Origin: a virus
IMG/VR virus record: IMGVR_UViG_3300036884_000356
Coordinates: 1 to 42,235 of that record
Length of the DNA stretch: 42,235 nucleotides
Direction: 5' to 3' (one strand)
Below are positions 1 through 6,736 of this stretch, piece by piece; the stretch's first letter is position 1; each line of letters begins with the position of its first letter. The position numbers and the translations under genes are program-made. The notes below the pieces were generated by a model. That model was not told the origin of the DNA, did no database searches, and saw only the letters and a list, made by a program, of their open reading frames with translations.

Positions 1-110
1 CCCCGCGAGAGGATCCGGCAGCGCTGCCCCTTCCGGTCGAGCGTCCGCATGAACTTCTTCTTCCAGACGTAAAGGTAAGGAAAGGCCGGCCTAGAACGGG
101 AGCTTTTCAT
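1..110 (-). CDS. Small conserved phage protein, N-terminal part only (runs off the left edge)
   Basis: The start is an ATG at 110 preceded by a strong AAGGAG site, and it overlaps the 3' end of the next gene by 20 nt. About 36 residues are visible, reading MKSSRSRPAFPYLYVW then KKKFMRTLDRKGQRCRILSR. The pattern of an aromatic stretch followed by a 'KGQRCRIL.RG' strand resembles small phage proteins with a beta-barrel-like 'G..CR(V/I)L.RG.MN..LVEFEDG' core, as far as I recall them. Function is unknown. The C-terminus lies outside the window. Confidence 0.6.
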   Translation of the reverse strand, partial: MKSSRSRPAFPYLYVWKKKFMRTLDRKGQRCRILSR

Positions 111-351
111 CGCGCTCCTTCATGACCAGCGCTGCGTGAGCCTTGCACCAGTCCTTGTCCGGCGGCTCATGCGTCGCGCACGCCACGCACATCGGGATGT
201 CGCACGTCTTGCCGGCCTTCGGTCCCCGCAGCGGATAATCGCATAACTTCTCGTGCGGCCGCCCGCAGTAATGGCACGGCTTCACGCGCTGGCCGCGTGT
301 GCAGACAATGGCATAGGATCCGTTCCCCAGATCAACAAAATTGCAGGCCAT
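91..351 (-). CDS. Small cysteine-rich zinc-binding phage protein
   Basis: An 86-aa protein with an ATG start and AAGGAG eight bases upstream. Paired cysteines and histidines (CHYCGRPH at residues 26-33, then C..PMCVACATH and WCKAH) suggest two zinc sites. Similar 'CxYCG...KLCDYP....CD.PMC..HA' proteins are common in phages of Gram-negative bacteria, usually of unknown function. It is the last complete gene of a run of small genes that begins downstream of the HNH gene. Confidence 0.7.
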   Translation of the reverse strand: MACNFVDLGNGSYAIVCTRGQRVKPCHYCGRPHEKLCDYPLRGPKAGKTCDIPMCVACATHEPPDKDWCKAHAALVMKERDEKLPF

Positions 352-355
352 AAAA

Positions 356-559
356 TCATCTCCTTGGCGAGCCGTCCAACAAAGGCAAGAGCTTGAAGCG
401 GTCCGCGTTCAGCTCTTTGAATCTTTCAAACATCTCTTCAGCTTTGAATTGTTGAACCATAAGCCGAATCATGCGATCCCACCCCGGCCGATCCAGCGCG
501 AGCTGCGCCAGGGCAAGAATCATGACCTGCGCATCCTCATCATCCCAGCTAACGAGCAT
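356..559 (-). CDS. Hypothetical small protein
   Basis: A 67-aa protein with an ATG start and an AAGGGGG site six bases before it. It sits tightly between two other small genes. It is mostly helical in appearance, with an acidic N-terminus (VSWDDEDAQVM) and a basic C-terminal end. I recognise no motif. The ribosome binding site and tight packing support it as a real gene. Confidence 0.6.
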   Translation of the reverse strand: MLVSWDDEDAQVMILALAQLALDRPGWDRMIRLMVQQFKAEEMFERFKELNADRFKLLPLLDGSPRR

Positions 560-571
560 TACAGCCCCCTT

Positions 572-838
572 TCACGTCTCCAAATAACACGGCGTGTACT
601 CCCCGGACCCGCACAGCATAAAGCGCCAGAACTTGAAAACTGCGACGTGCTGGCCACGAGTGTAGGCGACCATCATGCACTTGAACTCTTCATCCTGCTC
701 ATCCAGCTGCCTCAGCTCTCTTTCAATGACGGACTCCAAAACCTTCCCCTCGAACTCGTATCGATCGCAGACGCGGTTGACTGTTTCCCGGTCTTCGAAC
801 TCGAGCAAGCCACCTTCATGCGTGATGAGGATCGCCAT
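572..838 (-). CDS. Hypothetical small protein
   Basis: An 88-aa protein. Its ATG lies one base after the stop codon of the HNH gene upstream, so translation is probably coupled. It is acidic, with a predicted central helix (ERELRQLDEQDEEFK) between two short beta-rich segments. There is no recognisable domain or cysteine cluster. Confidence 0.6.
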   Translation of the reverse strand: MAILITHEGGLLEFEDRETVNRVCDRYEFEGKVLESVIERELRQLDEQDEEFKCMMVAYTRGQHVAVFKFWRFMLCGSGEYTPCYLET

Positions 839-839
839 G

Positions 840-1328
840 TCATTCTGCCGGCGCCGTGGCCGCCTTCTCCTTGCGCTCTCGGGCTGCCATGCCGTCCATC
901 CGGGCTCGCATCTTGAAGAATGCGCCCCCAGCCTTCATCATCCGATGGATGTATTCCTGGGCCTCCGGAGTGTAGGTCAGGACGTGCGCCCGGAAGCGGA
1001 CATATTCCTCCGCCGTCAGCTCACCCTTCTCCCGATTGCAGCCAACGTCGATGCATTCGATGTCCCACGGCTCGCCCCCACGCACAAGCGGCGTCGGATG
1101 GTCGGGACTCATCGTGGAAATCTTGATGATCTCGCGGCAGTAGCGGCAGGGCTTCCCCACACCCTTAGCCAGCGCCGCGCGGCCGTCTGCGAGCGGAAGA
1201 CGGCCTTTGAAGCCCTTCTTCTTCAGGCGTTGATTAAGGCTATTAATCAATTCCTGCGAACGCTTGAGAAAGAACTTCTGGCCCTCCGTGGTGAAGCCCG
1301 GAAGATCGAATTGAAGTGGCGCCGCCAT
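840..1328 (-). CDS. HNH endonuclease-like protein
   Basis: A 162-aa protein. The ATG overlaps the stop of the glycosyltransferase gene by one base (TGATG), with AGGGG upstream. A CRYC zinc knuckle near residue 65 is followed by SPDHPTPLVRGG and GCNREKGELT. This is the H..P...GG......C..CN..K pattern of HNH nucleases, with D-H as the metal and general-base pair and the N-R-K segment as the third element. Roles in this family include DNA packaging nicking, homing and restriction, and nothing here separates them. It lies far from structural genes, so a homing or accessory role seems likelier than packaging. Confidence 0.75.
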   Translation of the reverse strand: MAAPLQFDLPGFTTEGQKFFLKRSQELINSLNQRLKKKGFKGRLPLADGRAALAKGVGKPCRYCREIIKISTMSPDHPTPLVRGGEPWDIECIDVGCNREKGELTAEEYVRFRAHVLTYTPEAQEYIHRMMKAGGAFFKMRARMDGMAARERKEKAATAPAE

Positions 1329-2047
1329 CAAGGCACCCCTATGAAGGCAGCGTACCGCCGCTTCAGTTGCTCATAGAGGCAATCTGGCGGATACTCCCTG
1401 TCCGGATCTTGACCCGCCTGACGCCACATGGCACGCCAGAGATGGACGGCGCGCGCTGATGATGTAAAGGAAATCGTCGGTTCTACGAGAAGTCGATTCC
1501 ATTCCCACCACGCAAGCGGTTGGAACCATTCAGGCGGCAACGTGCTGATGTGGAACTTTGCCGCCGCCTGCAGGCAAAGGGTGTTCGCCGTCGCCTCCCA
1601 GGACATGGTTTGCCGGTCCACCTTCATAGCCTGCCGCGCGATCCAGGCCATGATGGGCGAGCCCGGCGAAGCGCGCAGGTAGGCATTGTTCACAGCGAAC
1701 CCGCCCTCCCGGTCATGCTGTTCCGGAATCACATGATCTAACCCTCTCCAGCCATCGAACGGATGCAGGCAAACCGTGTCGATGTCCACCCACCAGCCGC
1801 CTCGCTGAAGCAGCAGGTTATACCGGAACCAATCTGCAAAATGCGCAAGGTGGCGAAACTTGTTAATATCGGACGCTGGCACGATGGCTGCCCCGTTCTT
1901 AATCTCGATGCCGTCCGGCTCCCCTTGGACACCTTCCCGATAAGTGTAAAGGTGGTAAGGGTGGCCGTTGGCCACGTAAGATGCAATGGACAGCCGCTCC
2001 ATCATCGAGAGCCGTCCCCACCAAAGTGATTGTATGGTTTCCAACAT
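1328..2047 (-). CDS. Glycosyltransferase, GT32/capsular-polysaccharide-type (DXD sugar transferase)
   Basis: A 239-aa protein opening with IQSLWWGRLSMMERLSIASY, the N-terminal Rossmann-like motif typical of this group. The core motif is ADWFRYNLLLQRGGWW then VDID (residues 71-90). The arginine and the D-I-D triad correspond to the DXD nucleotide-sugar and metal site of the 'Gly_transf_sug' fold. It would transfer a sugar from a nucleotide donor to an unknown acceptor such as host surface glycan, phage protein or modified DNA. A strong AAGGGG site further upstream serves an overlapping 30-codon frame that may be a leader peptide. It sits downstream of the beta-propeller gene, separated by a 143-bp gap with a long inverted repeat. 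Confidence 0.8.
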   Translation of the reverse strand: MLETIQSLWWGRLSMMERLSIASYVANGHPYHLYTYREGVQGEPDGIEIKNGAAIVPASDINKFRHLAHFADWFRYNLLLQRGGWWVDIDTVCLHPFDGWRGLDHVIPEQHDREGGFAVNNAYLRASPGSPIMAWIARQAMKVDRQTMSWEATANTLCLQAAAKFHISTLPPEWFQPLAWWEWNRLLVEPTISFTSSARAVHLWRAMWRQAGQDPDREYPPDCLYEQLKRRYAAFIGVP

Positions 2048-2190
2048 AAGTTGAACCGTCCCTTCTCTTCGGCCGTTGTCGCCGAAGCCGCCATGATTTC
2101 CCCTTCATCCCAGAAGCGGGCGTGGCTTGGAATCTTCCCCTGCGTGCCTCCTGGCCGCTGCGACACGCCGCACGCCCGCCCCTGACTCGC
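2048..2190. repeat. Intergenic inverted repeat, copy 1 of a shared element
   Basis: No gene is evident here. GCGGGCGTG at 2116-2124 pairs perfectly with CACGCCCGC at 2171-2179 across a 46-nt loop. The 13-mer at 2165-2177 (ACGCCGCACGCCC) and the octamer GGGCGTGG at 2118-2125 recur in the same order and similar spacing in the gap at 10934-11007. On the minus strand the element follows the beta-propeller stop codon and precedes the glycosyltransferase leader. It could be a terminator-like or processing hairpin; there is no U-tract. Confidence 0.5.
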
Positions 2191-3300
2191 CTAACACATC
2201 TTGAATCCGCTCACCGCGTACATCTGCGGGATCCCCGAGACGTCACTCTCGAAAATGATGATTCCGCAGGCCATCCGAGCCTTGGCGATCCCGTTGAAAT
2301 TCTTGCCCGTGCTCGCGGCGTTCACGACGAATGACACCGCGGAGCCATCCGTCTTCATGAAATAGATCGGGCAGTCGTTGGGCCGCCCATCCGTGCAAAG
2401 GAATTGCGTCCCGTCAGCCGTCCAGACCGTGTAATTGCTCACGTATCCGGACGGCTGCGGGACCTGCTTCAGCACAGGCGATGCGAGCAAGGTTCCGCGC
2501 GCATCGCAAACCGCCGAGGTGTACAGCTTTCCCCCGGCGTGAAACACGATGGTGGTTCCATCGGGCGACCACGCGTTGTGGTCGCCGGCAAGACCCAGGC
2601 ACACGTCAACAGGACGCGGCGGATTTGCGCGAAGATCCACCACGTAAATCGGAGGCGTGGCGTGGCCGTCCGGATTCGGCATCGGCGCGTCCCTCTTGTA
2701 CCAGAGCAAGTGTGGGAAGCGCGGGTTGAGCCGCATCCGATGAAAAACGCAGCCCGGATAAGCATCCTCCAGGTTCACATCCGGCAAAACTCGCCCATCC
2801 TCATAGACCCGATGCAGGACGGTTCCCTCCGAGAACGGGATGATGTTCTTGTTCAGCGCAGTATCCAGGCAGGACGTGCCCATGATCAGGGCGCTCGCAG
2901 GAGGAACCAGATTCATCTTGAGAGCTGTCAGGCGCAGCAACGGGCCCGCCACGTCCAGGCGGGCTCCCCAGACATCCCGGCCCGCGTCCGGATTCTGTCC
3001 TTGCCAATAGGCAAGCTTCCCATCCCCCGAGACGAGCGCCCAGGAGCCCTGACGTTTCCCCGAGATGAGCTGGAAGGTCCGCGACGTGTTGTCATAGGCT
3101 GCGACGCCGGCCGGCGACGTGCCGTAATTGAAAATGATCTGACCGCCTCCATCACAGCGGATGTCTGGGTAGTTCCCGTATGCCCAAATCTTCGAGTCAT
3201 TCGTTAGCTGGATGACTCGCACTTTTCCCAGGCCTATCTTGAATTGTGCGGTCACATCTTTTGGAGCTAGAGTTGTGATCGGTGTTCCTGTGACTGGCAT
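2191..3300 (-). CDS. TolB/WD40-like beta-propeller protein
   Basis: A 369-aa protein. I chose the ATG at 3300 because GGAGGG sits four bases upstream; a TTG at 3333 would add 11 residues. Blades are marked by repeated 'SPDG/ADGT' turns, such as WSPDGTTIVFHAGGKLYT and WTADGTQFLCTDGRPN, and by SGDGKLAYW. This is the S/D-x-DG loop of TolB-type propellers. There is no signal peptide, so it is either cytoplasmic or carried in the virion. Propellers are mostly binding scaffolds; no catalytic motif is visible. It lies next to a glycosyltransferase and near the PEP-CTERM protein, so a surface-interaction role is possible but unproven. Confidence 0.7.
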   Translation of the reverse strand: MPVTGTPITTLAPKDVTAQFKIGLGKVRVIQLTNDSKIWAYGNYPDIRCDGGGQIIFNYGTSPAGVAAYDNTSRTFQLISGKRQGSWALVSGDGKLAYWQGQNPDAGRDVWGARLDVAGPLLRLTALKMNLVPPASALIMGTSCLDTALNKNIIPFSEGTVLHRVYEDGRVLPDVNLEDAYPGCVFHRMRLNPRFPHLLWYKRDAPMPNPDGHATPPIYVVDLRANPPRPVDVCLGLAGDHNAWSPDGTTIVFHAGGKLYTSAVCDARGTLLASPVLKQVPQPSGYVSNYTVWTADGTQFLCTDGRPNDCPIYFMKTDGSAVSFVVNAASTGKNFNGIAKARMACGIIIFESDVSGIPQMYAVSGFKMC

Positions 3301-3339
3301 TTTCCCTCCGGATGAAATGAGATTTTCCTTCAAAGCTTC

Positions 3340-3696
3340 TTACGGCTTCTTCCAATCTGGGAATGGCTTCTCTTCATTGCGCTTCCACCACACTTGACGC
3401 AGCCCCCGAAATCCGCGAATCCGCTTATCGATCGTGCAGGCGACGGCGCCGCCCATTCTGCAGATACTCCAGCCCTTTGTCCCACATCGCATTCTCAGGT
3501 TCGTCACGGGAGCATAACCTCGCAGCTTCCCGTGCGCAACGATGTAGAACCGATCCCCCGGCTCGATGCGCGGCTTGTGCACGAGCCCCGTGTGCCACTC
3601 ATAGGTCTTGCCCGAGTCCGGTTCTCCGGCCGCGTCACCTTCCGCGATCCATAATTGCCATAACTCCCTTGAGCAGGTTCCAACCAAGTCCGCCAT
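3340..3696 (-). CDS. ASCH/EVE-like (PUA-fold) small protein
   Basis: A 118-aa protein starting at ATG 3696 with GGAGG four bases upstream; a GTG at 3774 would extend it without a good site. The segment EPGDRFYIVAHGKLRGYAPV is typical of PUA-fold ASCH/EVE-like domains, which bind nucleic acid or modified bases through a pocket beside this strand. The C-terminal part, GFRGLRQVWWKR then PFPDW, matches phage members of the group as I remember them. It may sense or bind modified nucleotides; no experiment-based function is known to me. Confidence 0.55.
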   Translation of the reverse strand: MADLVGTCSRELWQLWIAEGDAAGEPDSGKTYEWHTGLVHKPRIEPGDRFYIVAHGKLRGYAPVTNLRMRCGTKGWSICRMGGAVACTIDKRIRGFRGLRQVWWKRNEEKPFPDWKKP

Positions 3697-3792
3697 GAAT
3701 CCTCCGAAGGGATAGGGCGCGTCACGGAAGGAGTGCGGCAGAGGGGGTGTCCACTCCCCAAGTGCCGATGGCACCGCAACGCGCCCACAAAA

Positions 3793-4029
3793 TCAGTCCG
3801 GAACCTTCATTGTTTCCGGATGCTCTTGCTCGTACCGTTTGAAATCCGCCAAGTGCGCTTTGGCAACATCCAACTTGAACTGATTCGCGCCCAACGCCTC
3901 AGCTTTCTTGAGCCAGGCTTCGATGGCGGCCTTCGCCGCCTTGTCATAACCGACCAGCGTAAACACGGGAACGTCCGGATACATCTGCATGATCCGCGCG
4001 AAAAACCTCTTACAGCATTCTCTTGGCAT
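3793..4029 (-). CDS. Hypothetical small protein
   Basis: A 78-aa protein with ATG at 4029 and AGGAGGG four bases upstream; an upstream in-frame start at 4092 would lie inside the hairpin of the leader. It has adjacent cysteines near the start (MPRECCKRFF) and an alpha-helical, charged C-terminus (KAAIEAWLKKAEAL, HLADFKRYEQEH). No domain is recognised. Confidence 0.6.
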   Translation of the reverse strand: MPRECCKRFFARIMQMYPDVPVFTLVGYDKAAKAAIEAWLKKAEALGANQFKLDVAKAHLADFKRYEQEHPETMKVPD

Positions 4030-4060
4030 GATGCCCTCCTGAGTCCGATATAACGTAATT

Positions 4061-4188
4061 TTCACTCCGCTCATCCGCCCGCCAAGTCTCAACTTCTTGA
4101 CGGGCGGACTCGCTCATGTAACTCGCAGTACTACTTCCGTCCCCCTGACGCTATCCTATCGCGTTGGTGGGCGGATGAGCGAAGTGAA
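4061..4188. repeat. 20-bp inverted repeat and stable hairpin between genes
   Basis: The 20-mer at 4061-4080 is the reverse complement of 4169-4188 with one mismatch; the arms are 88 bp apart. Inside the left arm starts a second hairpin: TCCGCCCG (4074-4081) pairs with CGGGCGGA (4101-4108), then four more pairs after one mismatch and a 9-nt loop. On the minus strand this lies between the PEP-CTERM stop and the start of the 78-aa gene. It has no U-tract. It could end or process the PEP-CTERM transcript, or be a relic of a small mobile element. Confidence 0.5.
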
Positions 4189-4189
4189 C

Positions 4190-4223
4190 GGCTGGCGGCG
4201 GAGCGCAGGCCACACCGCCAGCC
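4190..4223 (-). terminator. Hairpin just downstream of the PEP-CTERM gene
   Basis: GGCTGGCGG (4190-4198) pairs perfectly with CCGCCAGCC (4215-4223) around a 16-nt loop. It begins 13 nt after the stop of the minus-strand PEP-CTERM gene. It is not followed by a U-tract on either strand, so intrinsic termination is doubtful; 3'-end protection or pausing is an alternative. Confidence 0.35.
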
Positions 4224-4235
4224 TTCACCCTACCG

Positions 4236-4937
4236 TCAGGACAGCCATTTCCTCTTGCCGTAAAGGAGCCCGGCAAAAGCGAGAGTCCCGATCAGCGCCA
4301 AGCCCGTAGGTTCAGGAACCGGTTTGGTTTCGAAGATGAATTCCTGAGCTGGGGCTACTGCGAGCAAGGGTCGCGGGCCGGAACTGACCGTGGGCGTCGC
4401 AAACCAAAGGCTCGAATTCTCGTAGTTGTCATGGCTCAAGCCCAGAGCAATCCAAGAAGCTGTGCTCCCCGGGCCAGTCCATGAAAGGTCCGGACCGGAC
4501 GTCAGCTCCCAGATTGCGAACTGAGCACCATTGACGTCTGAGGTTGAACTCTTCAGAATCTGATCGGCCAGCCACCCCACAGAGTTATAAACTTGCTGCG
4601 GCGTGTAGCCTGCTATCCCATCAGCCGTCGCTGTGTAGGCGGACGGAGGGCCGGAGAACATTCCGTTGCCGGCCGTACCGACCGTGCTCAGCGAGAAGAT
4701 GTTGGCAAGCCATGACTGACCAGCCGTCAAAATATGGTTCGGGTCATCGCAGACGAACGAGGTCGCCTTCCCGTCCAGCGCTCCGGAATAAACGCCGGTG
4801 AAGACTCCCCCAAAACTCGTCCCCGATGGAGCGATGAATGTAACCGTCGCCGTGTTCGCGAAGGCGGTCATCGACAAACCGAGCATGATCGCAACGCCCA
4901 CCAGCAACGTCGAAATACTTCTCTTCATGGTGATCAC
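4236..4937 (-). CDS. Secreted protein with PEP-CTERM sorting signal
   Basis: A 233-aa protein. The start is GTG 4937 with AAAGG six bases upstream; ATG 4928 is the alternative. Residues 4-28 form a Sec signal peptide (KRS..LLVGVAIMLGL..AFA). The C-terminus is a classic PEP-CTERM tail: V-P-E-P at 207-210, a hydrophobic helix at about 212-226 and a basic end, KRKWLS. In bacteria exosortase (EpsH/XrtA family) recognises this tail at the membrane and delivers the protein to the surface or matrix. The body (residues 29-200) has a single CDDPNH segment and aromatic-rich strands like other PEP-CTERM proteins. No exosortase is present in the window, so the host would have to supply it. Confidence 0.85.
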   Translation of the reverse strand: MITMKRSISTLLVGVAIMLGLSMTAFANTATVTFIAPSGTSFGGVFTGVYSGALDGKATSFVCDDPNHILTAGQSWLANIFSLSTVGTAGNGMFSGPPSAYTATADGIAGYTPQQVYNSVGWLADQILKSSTSDVNGAQFAIWELTSGPDLSWTGPGSTASWIALGLSHDNYENSSLWFATPTVSSGPRPLLAVAPAQEFIFETKPVPEPTGLALIGTLAFAGLLYGKRKWLS

Positions 4938-5005
4938 CGTTTACCTTTCGTGCCTCCCTTGCTAGGATGAGGCCGGATGAATATGTTTCAAGAATAGATA
5001 ACAGC

Positions 5006-5680
5006 CTACGACTCTTCGAGCGCTTCCCTGACAGCCCCGAGATCGACCCCGTCCCGTTTGTTGGGAATCAGCGGCACAATAGCCCCTGCGGGCACTCTCG
5101 GAGGCTTTATATGATATCCGTGGCGCACTGCGCCAGGGTTTTTCCCAGCGTCATTCGGAACGACCCGTAGCGGAAGGCGGGGCCGCCCCGGACGACGCCG
5201 CTTAATCGATTCTGCATGCTTCTCCGGACGCCCACAATATCGGCAGAATCGAGCGGCCTGCTTCGCCCGCATCAGGATCCGATACCATCGATGGCAAGCC
5301 TTTGAACAAGTGTGCTGATTGCGGTTCTCGCGATCGATGGGAATCCATCCTCCACAGCAGATGCATGTTGTGCTTGAGAGCTTCGGCTCTTTACGGCGCC
5401 TCACGATCAGCCGCGCGAAATCCCCAATCATGCTCAGGACCGTAACCTTGTCGCGATAGGCCACGATCAGGGTCCCGACCAGCCAAGTTAATTGTTTCGG
5501 GAATGGCGACTTGATTCCACTCGGGCTCGCTGGCTTTCGCAATGCCTCTTGCGCCCGCCGAACGTAGCTGTTGATATCCCGCGACGGGACGTGATAGCAG
5601 AGGTCGTGAATGATTTCAAATACGTCACGCGGCAAGTCATCGCGCCGGATCAGATCATCATTGAAGCGTGGCGTTTTCAT
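5006..5680 (-). CDS. Zinc-finger protein of unknown function
   Basis: A 224-aa protein whose start overlaps the methylase stop by 4 nt (ATGA), so it is translationally coupled. Residues 104-150 hold CICCGGWIP, then HTCSKACHRWY, then RFCRYCGRP, giving two or three treble-clef or ribbon-type zinc knuckles. The N-terminal half is helical (DVFEIIHDLCYHVP, YVRRAQEAL). The C-terminus is proline- and arginine-rich. Such Cys pairs recall HNH and other phage zinc proteins, but no catalytic histidine set is clear. DNA binding is likely; more cannot be said. Confidence 0.65.
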   Translation of the reverse strand: MKTPRFNDDLIRRDDLPRDVFEIIHDLCYHVPSRDINSYVRRAQEALRKPASPSGIKSPFPKQLTWLVGTLIVAYRDKVTVLSMIGDFARLIVRRRKEPKLSSTTCICCGGWIPIDRENRNQHTCSKACHRWYRILMRAKQAARFCRYCGRPEKHAESIKRRRPGRPRLPLRVVPNDAGKNPGAVRHGYHIKPPRVPAGAIVPLIPNKRDGVDLGAVREALEES

Positions 5681-6486
5681 CTCTTACCCTTGTTTAAGAT
5701 CACCAGAACGGAGTTGACCATCGTGCCGGACTCCTTGAAAGAGCCCTCCGGAAGCTCTTCGATTCTACCGCATGACTTCACGAATGTTCTGAAGGCCACG
5801 GCTCGCGGCTCCCGTCGAAAGGTGATGCTGGCGCTTGCCACAGAGACAAGTCGGCCCCCAGGCTTGAGGCAATCCCAGGCATGCAAGATGTGAGTGATCT
5901 CGGAAAGCCGGATGAACGGCGGGTTCATGAGCACCCGATCAAAATTAGGTTGCACTGCTCCGAGACTTGGCCACGGGTAGGTGAGAAAATCGCCTTCCAA
6001 GATCACAACGCGCGCACGGTTGCTATTTTCAAGGTGTCCGAATCTCTCATGAAGTGCGCGGACCAGCTTCGGATCTTGCTCGATGCAAACCAGATGGACG
6101 CCGGACACATTCACGTGATCCGCTAGGTCACCGCTGCCAGCGCTCGGTTCAAGTACGAACATTCCTGGGCGGATGTCGGCGATGTCCATCATCTGACAAG
6201 CCACCGCATCTGGCGTGACAAAGTATCCGTTTGGCCGAAGCGGTGTCGCAATTCCGGTTTGAATGCAGCCTTCCAGCATGTCAGCAATTTCGCTGTCCGG
6301 TTCCGTGAACACGTGCAGCCGGGAATGCGTGTTCCATTTCCCGCCGATGGCCCGCAGGACCTCATCAACTTCCTTGTAGAGCGGCCGCTCGAGCTGGCCG
6401 CTGTTGATCTTGACCGTCTGCCCGAACGTAGTGCATTCACTCAGCACGGCCAGGGCAGCCTCCGAGATTTGATTTCCTGTTTTCAT
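5677..6486 (-). CDS. N6-adenine DNA methyltransferase (NPPF type)
   Basis: A 269-aa SAM-dependent methylase. Motif I (VLEPSAGSGDL, residues 111-121) binds SAM, and motif IV is NPPF (188-191), the catalytic motif of amino-methylases acting on adenine. The N-terminus (YKEVDEVLRAIGGKWN, 37-52) is a short domain often fused to phage methylases. A target-recognition domain is not obvious, so specificity cannot be read. No restriction enzyme flanks it, which favours an orphan methylase protecting phage DNA from host restriction. It overlaps both neighbours by 4 nt. Confidence 0.85.
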   Translation of the reverse strand: MKTGNQISEAALAVLSECTTFGQTVKINSGQLERPLYKEVDEVLRAIGGKWNTHSRLHVFTEPDSEIADMLEGCIQTGIATPLRPNGYFVTPDAVACQMMDIADIRPGMFVLEPSAGSGDLADHVNVSGVHLVCIEQDPKLVRALHERFGHLENSNRARVVILEGDFLTYPWPSLGAVQPNFDRVLMNPPFIRLSEITHILHAWDCLKPGGRLVSVASASITFRREPRAVAFRTFVKSCGRIEELPEGSFKESGTMVNSVLVILNKGKR

Positions 6487-6725
6487 CGTCCCCCCTCATC
6501 GTATCCGGTCATGCAGGGGCAGAGGACGGGGATGACCGGTTCCCCGTCCAGTGTCACTCCGCTTGCCTCGAACAGCGGTGCGGAGAACGTGCCCGGATCG
6601 TCAGACTGCCGCTCCCAACTGACGACCACCGTGCATCCGATGCCCACCAGATGATGACCACCGGCATGGTTACAGTCCGGACAGATGCGCCCATTTCCGC
6701 CCGATATTTCAACTGGCATTCCCAT
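6483..6725 (-). CDS. Small zinc-binding protein
   Basis: An 80-aa protein starting at ATG 6725 (AAGGG eight bases upstream), just after the stop of the ParB-like gene. CPDCNHAGGHH near residue 15 and a later C...CPC set suggest one zinc site. Longer in-frame starts would lie inside the ParB-like gene and are unlikely. Function is unknown. Confidence 0.6.
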   Translation of the reverse strand: MGMPVEISGGNGRICPDCNHAGGHHLVGIGCTVVVSWERQSDDPGTFSAPLFEASGVTLDGEPVIPVLCPCMTGYDEGGR

Positions 6726-6736
6726 TTCAGACACCC

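Noticed and set aside
341-1376. Long plus-strand open frames opposite the small genes and HNH gene
   Set aside because: They lack ribosome binding sites, have arginine/proline/serine-rich composition and lie exactly antisense to well-supported minus-strand genes; similar antisense frames elsewhere were dropped for the same reason.
5006-5680. Transposase or integrase call for the zinc-finger protein
   Set aside because: No DDE, serine-recombinase or tyrosine-recombinase motif is visible; only zinc knuckles can be supported.
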